DNA of 9,363 nt from UBA7239 sp035456205 (GTDB taxonomy: Bacteria; Pseudomonadota; Gammaproteobacteria; Pseudomonadales; UBA7239). The stretch lies in NCBI GenBank assembly GCA_035456205.1, contig DATIDQ010000076.1, positions 1-9,363 on the forward strand, in the 5' to 3' direction. Under the pieces are notes generated by a model, which saw only the letters and a program-made list of their open reading frames with translations, was not told the DNA's origin and did no database searches. This document shows positions 6,507 through 9,363 of the stretch, piece after piece; the first letter of the stretch is position 1; each line of letters starts with the position of its first letter. The position numbers were made by a program, and so were the translations under genes.

Positions 6507-7569
6507 ATGACCGACTCATCAAAAGCCTCCCCTTCCCTCAGCTACAAAGATGCCGGTGTCGATATCGATGCCGGCGAGGCACTGGTTGAGCGCATCAAGC
6601 ACGTCGCAAAAAAAAACCCGCCGCTCCGGCGTGATGGGTGGCCTGGGTGGTTTCGGTGCACTGTTTGAAATCCCGAGCCACTACAAACAACCTGTGCTGG
6701 TGTCCGGCACCGATGGCGTTGGTACCAAGTTGCGGCTGGCTATCGATCTGAAAAAACACGATACCGTCGGCATTGATCTGGTAGCGATGTGCGCCAATGA
6801 TCTGGTGGTATGCGGTGCAGAACCTTTATTTTTTCTCGATTACTACGCCACCGGCAAACTGGACATAGACATTGCAGCGAGCGTCATCAGCGGCATTGGC
6901 GAAGGTTGCGAACAGGCTGGTTGCGCGTTAGTCGGCGGCGAAACCGCTGAAATGCCCGGTATGTACCACGGCGATGATTACGACATGGCCGGTTTCTGCG
7001 TAGGGGTAGTGGAAAAGGATGACATCATCGACGGCTCACGCGTACACGTCGGCGATGTGTTGATTGGCATTGCATCATCCGGCGCACATTCCAATGGCTT
7101 CTCACTGATCCGCAAAATTATTGAAGTAGCGGGCGTGAATCCGGCAACAGAAATACTGGCGGGCAAACCGCTGGCCGATTGGTTGATGGCACCAACGCGC
7201 ATGTATGTAAAATCTATTTTGCGCTTGATTCGTGCCGCTGATGTACGCGCTATTGCCCATATTACTGGCGGCGGCCTGACAGAAAATTTGCCGCGCGTAT
7301 TGCCACACAGCTCCATCGCAGTGATCGATACCAACAGCTGGAAACCCGGACCGTTATTTGACTGGCTGCAAAAAAACGGCAATGTTGATCGGCAGGAAAT
7401 GTACCGCACCTTCAACTGCGGCGTTGGCATGGTGGTGTGCGTACCACAAAGTGACGTCGATAACGCATTGTCTATTCTGTCTGCTACCGGCGAAACCGCT
7501 TTTGTGATTGGCGCAATAGAAAGAGGTGTGGCCGATACCGAACCTCATGTTGAATTCGCCGGGCTTTAA
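6507..7569 (+). CDS. purM: Phosphoribosylformylglycinamidine cyclo-ligase (AIR synthetase), frame broken at an A9 run
   Basis: PurM uses ATP to close the imidazole ring of formylglycinamidine ribonucleotide, giving AIR in purine synthesis. Two frames together make a 353-residue protein very like E. coli PurM (345). Frame one, from ATG 6507, gives SYKDAGVDIDAG (12-23) to HVAKK. Frame two, from 6616, gives TRRSGVMGGLGGFGALF, VSGTDGVGTKLR (65-76), LVAMCANDLV (91-100), GGETAEMPGMY (123-133) and TGGG (263-266). The break lies in nine A (6608-6616): with eight, GCA AAA AAA ACC CGC restores the family sequence KKTRR. As written, frame one stops at 6668 after 53 codons. The rest is fully conserved, so I favour a sequencing or assembly indel, or RNA polymerase slippage on the A run, over gene death. 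No strong Shine-Dalgarno precedes the ATG. purN follows within 17 bp. Confidence 0.93.
6608..6616 (+). other. A9 homopolymer at the purM frame break
   Basis: Nine consecutive A where eight would keep purM in frame. The run is long enough for polymerase slippage in the cell or for miscounting by sequencers. By comparison, the eight-A run in the sulfatase gene (minus strand, 2557-2564) keeps its frame. Confidence 0.9.
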
Positions 7570-7586
7570 CGTTGGCCAATAAAACG

Positions 7587-8231
7587 ATGCCCCGCAAACG
7601 TCTGGTTATTCTGATCTCCGGCAGCGGCAGCAACTTGCAGGCATTGATTGATGCGACACGTTCCGGCGAACTGGATGCAGAGATTGCCGGCGTGATCAGC
7701 AACAAACCCGGCGTATTCGGACTGGAGCGCGCAAAAAATGCTGGTATTCCGACGCAGGTTTTATCGCATCACGAATTTGCATCGCGAGAAGAATACGATG
7801 GCTCACTGCTGGCAGCTGTGCAGCAATACGCGCCGGATCTGGTACTGCTTGCGGGTTTTATGCGCATCCTGACGCCAACATTTGTCGCGCCACTGTACGG
7901 CAAGCTGATGAATATCCATCCTTCACTGCTGCCCAAATATCCCGGTCTGCACACGCACGAACGTGCACTGGCTGCCGGCGACAATGAAGCGGGCGTCAGC
8001 GTACATTTTGTCTCGGCCGAACTCGATGCCGGCCCGATAGTGATCCAGGCACGCGTACCGGTTTTGCCGGGGGATAACGCATCAACACTGGGAAGCCGTG
8101 TACTGGAACAGGAACACATTATCTACCCACTGGCCGCCCGCTGGTTTTGTGAAAATCGCCTGCGTTGTGATGCGCGCAATGCCTGGCTCGATGAAAAATT
8201 ACTGCCCATTTCCGGAAGGAACTATCAATGA
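7587..8231 (+). CDS. purN: Phosphoribosylglycinamide formyltransferase 1
   Basis: PurN transfers a formyl group from 10-formyltetrahydrofolate to glycinamide ribonucleotide, the third step of purine synthesis, in the cytoplasm. The product has 214 residues, as expected. Motifs: LVILISGSGSNLQAL (6-20, phosphate-binding loop), AGFMRILTPTFV (89-100), MNIHPSLLPKYPGLHTH (108-124, with catalytic Asn 109 and His 111) and ELDAGPIVIQA (145-155, with Asp 147). I chose ATG at 7587, since it starts close to the first strand as in E. coli; TTG at 7572, only 2 nt after the purM stop, would add five residues and would be better placed for coupling. The stop TGA (8229-8231) overlaps an ATG inside the first unit of a 17-bp triple repeat, so the last codons (AGG AAC TAT CAA) come from the repeat. 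Confidence 0.95.
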   Translation: MPRKRLVILISGSGSNLQALIDATRSGELDAEIAGVISNKPGVFGLERAKNAGIPTQVLSHHEFASREEYDGSLLAAVQQYAPDLVLLAGFMRILTPTFVAPLYGKLMNIHPSLLPKYPGLHTHERALAAGDNEAGVSVHFVSAELDAGPIVIQARVPVLPGDNASTLGSRVLEQEHIIYPLAARWFCENRLRCDARNAWLDEKLLPISGRNYQ

Positions 8232-8248
8232 AAAGGAACTATCAATGA
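8228..8248 (+). CDS. Mini-ORF 1 (six codons) between purN and the DUF3108 gene
   Basis: ATG AAA AGG AAC TAT CAA TGA, encoding MKRNYQ. AAGGA (8216-8220) is well placed. The start overlaps the purN stop as ATGA, so terminating ribosomes could restart here. Whether it is translated is unknown; it is a by-product of the 17-bp duplication and any role would be in passing ribosomes onward. Confidence 0.35.
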   Translation: MKRNYQ

Positions 8249-8265
8249 AAAGGAACTGCCCGTGA
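8245..8265 (+). CDS. Mini-ORF 2 (six codons) between purN and the DUF3108 gene
   Basis: ATG AAA AGG AAC TGC CCG TGA, encoding MKRNCP, with AAGGA at 8233-8237. Its start overlaps the stop of mini-ORF 1 as ATGA and its stop overlaps the GTG of the next gene as GTGA. Its last four codons (RNCP) may show the original end of PurN before duplication. Translation is not established. Confidence 0.35.
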   Translation: MKRNCP

Positions 8266-8987
8266 ACAGAGTGTTTGTTTCACTTGTCGCTACCACTGTA
8301 TTCCTGTGCGCAAATTCCTTGCAGGCAACAGAGCAAAAAGCCAGCACAACCATCAAACACGTGCCCTATACAGCCATCTACCAGGCGGTTTACAAAAGCT
8401 TCCCGTTGCAGGCTACACACCGCCTCGCACAGACGGGTGACAACTGGTATTTTTCCAGCATTGCCAGCGGCTTTTTTGGCCAGATTGAAGAAAACTCGAC
8501 ATTTATTTACACAGAAAAAGGCATTGCACCTTTGCACTATGTTTACCAGCGTAGCGTGTTAGGCCAGGAACGCGGCACTGAACTGATCTACAACCAGAAA
8601 GACAAGGTTGCGGCTGGCAGTGCGGGCAAAAAAAAGTTTGATCTGTCATTAAAAGGAGAAGAGCTGGATCAGGGAACATATATTCTGGCACTGCGCGATG
8701 ATGTGGCACGCGGCATAAAAGAACCTTGTTACAACGTCATAGACGACGATGTTATCAAACCTTTTTGTTTCCGCGTCACCGGCTCTGAAACCATTGACAC
8801 TGCGCTGGGAAAAATTGATACCGTCGTCGTGGAACGCATCCGCAAACCACAAAGCCCTCGTTATACACGCTTCTGGTTTGCACCGTCACTGGATTACAGC
8901 ATCGCTAAACTCGAGCATCAGGAACAAAAAGGCAAAACGGCTTATTCTCTGGAAATCACTTATTACAAACGCGAAGACCATAAATAA
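8262..8987 (+). CDS. DUF3108 family periplasmic protein
   Basis: A 241-residue exported protein of the DUF3108 family, function unknown, often found just after purM-purN in gammaproteobacteria. The N-terminus (NRVFVSLVATTVFLCANSLQA, residues 2-22) is a signal peptide with likely cleavage before TEQ. The mature part is rich in beta-strand patterns: YTAIYQAVYKSFPLQATHRL (36-55), WYFSSIASGFFGQI (62-75), then RYTRFWFAPSLDYSIAKLEH near the C-terminus, typical of the family. Two Cys (CYNVIDDDVIKPFC) could form a disulfide in the periplasm. The GTG start at 8262 is set by the GTGA overlap in the third 17-bp unit, with AAGGA (8250-8254) upstream. The ATGs at 8228 and 8245 are in other frames and do not read into this gene. 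Translation probably depends on ribosomes arriving from purN. Confidence 0.85.
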   Translation: MNRVFVSLVATTVFLCANSLQATEQKASTTIKHVPYTAIYQAVYKSFPLQATHRLAQTGDNWYFSSIASGFFGQIEENSTFIYTEKGIAPLHYVYQRSVLGQERGTELIYNQKDKVAAGSAGKKKFDLSLKGEELDQGTYILALRDDVARGIKEPCYNVIDDDVIKPFCFRVTGSETIDTALGKIDTVVVERIRKPQSPRYTRFWFAPSLDYSIAKLEHQEQKGKTAYSLEITYYKREDHK

Positions 8988-9028
8988 GAGAACACAAAAC
9001 AAATAACCAGCTCTCATTGCCGATTATC

Positions 9029-9060
9029 CATGTCACAAGTTATTCATGTCGCAAGCTATT
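9029..9060. repeat. 16-bp tandem duplication over the stop of the Lol-type permease gene
   Basis: CATGTCACAAGTTATT (9029-9044) is followed by CATGTCGCAAGCTATT (9045-9060), 14 of 16 identical, then CATG again (9061-9064). On the minus strand each unit starts AATA(G/A)CTTG, so the first copy met holds the TAG stop of the permease gene and the second, one frame off, holds a TAA. It fills about half of the 68-bp spacer between convergent genes; I see no hairpin terminator there. Confidence 0.85.
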
Positions 9061-9363
9061 CATGCCTTAAAATATCGGCCGGTTGCACAGCAGTGGCACG
9101 CCAGGCCGGATAAACGCTGGCTAACGCGCTGATCAACAATGCCGCCGAAACAACAATAGCCACATCCAGCGCCCTCAGATCAGACGGCAAATAATTTACC
9201 GGGTAAACATCTGTACTGAGAAAACGTACACCGAACAGGTTTTGTAACAGTTCCGCAATGCCTGGCATCGCCAATGCCAGCGAACATCCTACAAGCGCAC
9301 CAATCAATGTACCTGTCGCGCCTATCGTCAAACCGTGCAACATAAAAATACGCATGATCTGGC
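9056..9363 (-). CDS. LolC/LolE-type ABC transporter permease, C-terminal end (5' part outside window)
   Basis: About the last 101 residues of an inner-membrane permease of the FtsX/MacB fold, most like the LolC/LolE subunits that with LolD release lipoproteins to LolA. Visible parts: QIMRIFMLHG (the motif before the second transmembrane helix), a helix ATGTLIGALVGCSLALAM, an extracytoplasmic loop with VRFLSTDVYPVNYLPSDLRA, a last helix VAIVVSAALLISALASV, and the end YPAWRATAVQPADILRHE, which closely follows the LolC/E C-terminal pattern YPAWRA-x-QPA-x-x-LRYE. The frame stays open to the window edge, so the ATG at 9355 is internal. LolC versus LolE, or a MacB-like exporter, cannot be told apart from this fragment. 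Its TAG stop lies in a 16-bp tandem duplication. Confidence 0.85.
   Translation of the reverse strand, partial: QIMRIFMLHGLTIGATGTLIGALVGCSLALAMPGIAELLQNLFGVRFLSTDVYPVNYLPSDLRALDVAIVVSAALLISALASVYPAWRATAVQPADILRHE

Larger units (their letters stand above)
8216..8266 (+). repeat. Three tandem 17-bp units, each with Shine-Dalgarno and overlapping stop/start
   Basis: Units at 8216-8232 and 8233-8249 are identical (AAGGAACTATCAATGAA); 8250-8266 (AAGGAACTGCCCGTGAA) matches 13 of 17. Each has AAGGA seven bases before a start codon. The unit is not a multiple of three, so frames step along: the purN TGA (8229-8231) overlaps ATG 8228; that ATG opens MKRNYQ-stop (8228-8248), whose TGA overlaps ATG 8245; that opens MKRNCP-stop (8245-8265), whose TGA overlaps the GTG (8262) of the DUF3108 gene. 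The ancestral junction was probably a single GTGA overlap, later copied twice. Confidence 0.95.

Noticed and set aside
6608..6634. Programmed -1 frameshift site in purM (A-AAA-AAC heptamer)
   Set aside because: The heptamer is present, but a -1 shift leads to TGA at 6632-6634. Restoring PurM needs +1 (or -2), so classical -1 frameshifting does not explain the break.

Overview
This window looks like part of a gammaproteobacterial chromosome. The inference rests on gene content and order (ribH-nusB-thiL-pgpA on one strand, purM-purN-DUF3108 on the other) and on close protein resemblance to the E. coli and Pseudomonas homologues. I cannot assign a genus; a Pseudomonadales/Cellvibrio-like lineage is a guess from gene neighbourhoods. 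No tRNA, rRNA, CRISPR array, insertion sequence or integrase is visible, so this is a core chromosomal segment rather than an island.

Layout. Positions 1-760 (minus) hold the N-terminal two thirds of a YajR-like MFS transporter that runs off the left edge. Positions 859-1689 (minus) hold a Pro/Ala-rich repeat protein of unknown function. Across a 118-bp divergent promoter region, bluB (1808-2452, plus) makes the lower ligand of vitamin B12 from FMN. A tight minus-strand operon follows, from 6353 down to 2464: ribH, nusB, thiL, pgpA and an exported sulfatase. Its genes overlap or sit 5 nt apart (GTGA, 5 nt, TGATG, TGATG). Across a 153-bp divergent spacer, purM-purN-DUF3108 run on the plus strand (6507-8987). 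At the right edge is the C-terminal end of a LolC/LolE-type ABC permease (minus).

Functionally the window joins cofactor synthesis (riboflavin, thiamine diphosphate, cobalamin lower ligand), purine synthesis (PurM and PurN), phosphatidylglycerol synthesis (PgpA), transcription antitermination (NusB) and envelope functions (sulfatase, DUF3108, Lol permease).

The most notable signals are small-scale. (a) Three tandem copies of a 17-bp unit at the purN/DUF3108 junction each carry a Shine-Dalgarno-like AAGGA and a start codon overlapping a stop, giving a chain of start-stop stations with two six-codon mini-ORFs between the genes. (b) Two other short tandem duplications (15 and 16 bp) also cover a stop codon, so three such events occur at gene 3' ends in 9.4 kb. 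(c) purM is split by one extra A in a nine-A run. (d) A sulfatase with an Asn in place of the usual His of GKWHLG is the last gene of the ribH operon. I see no wholly new multi-gene system.
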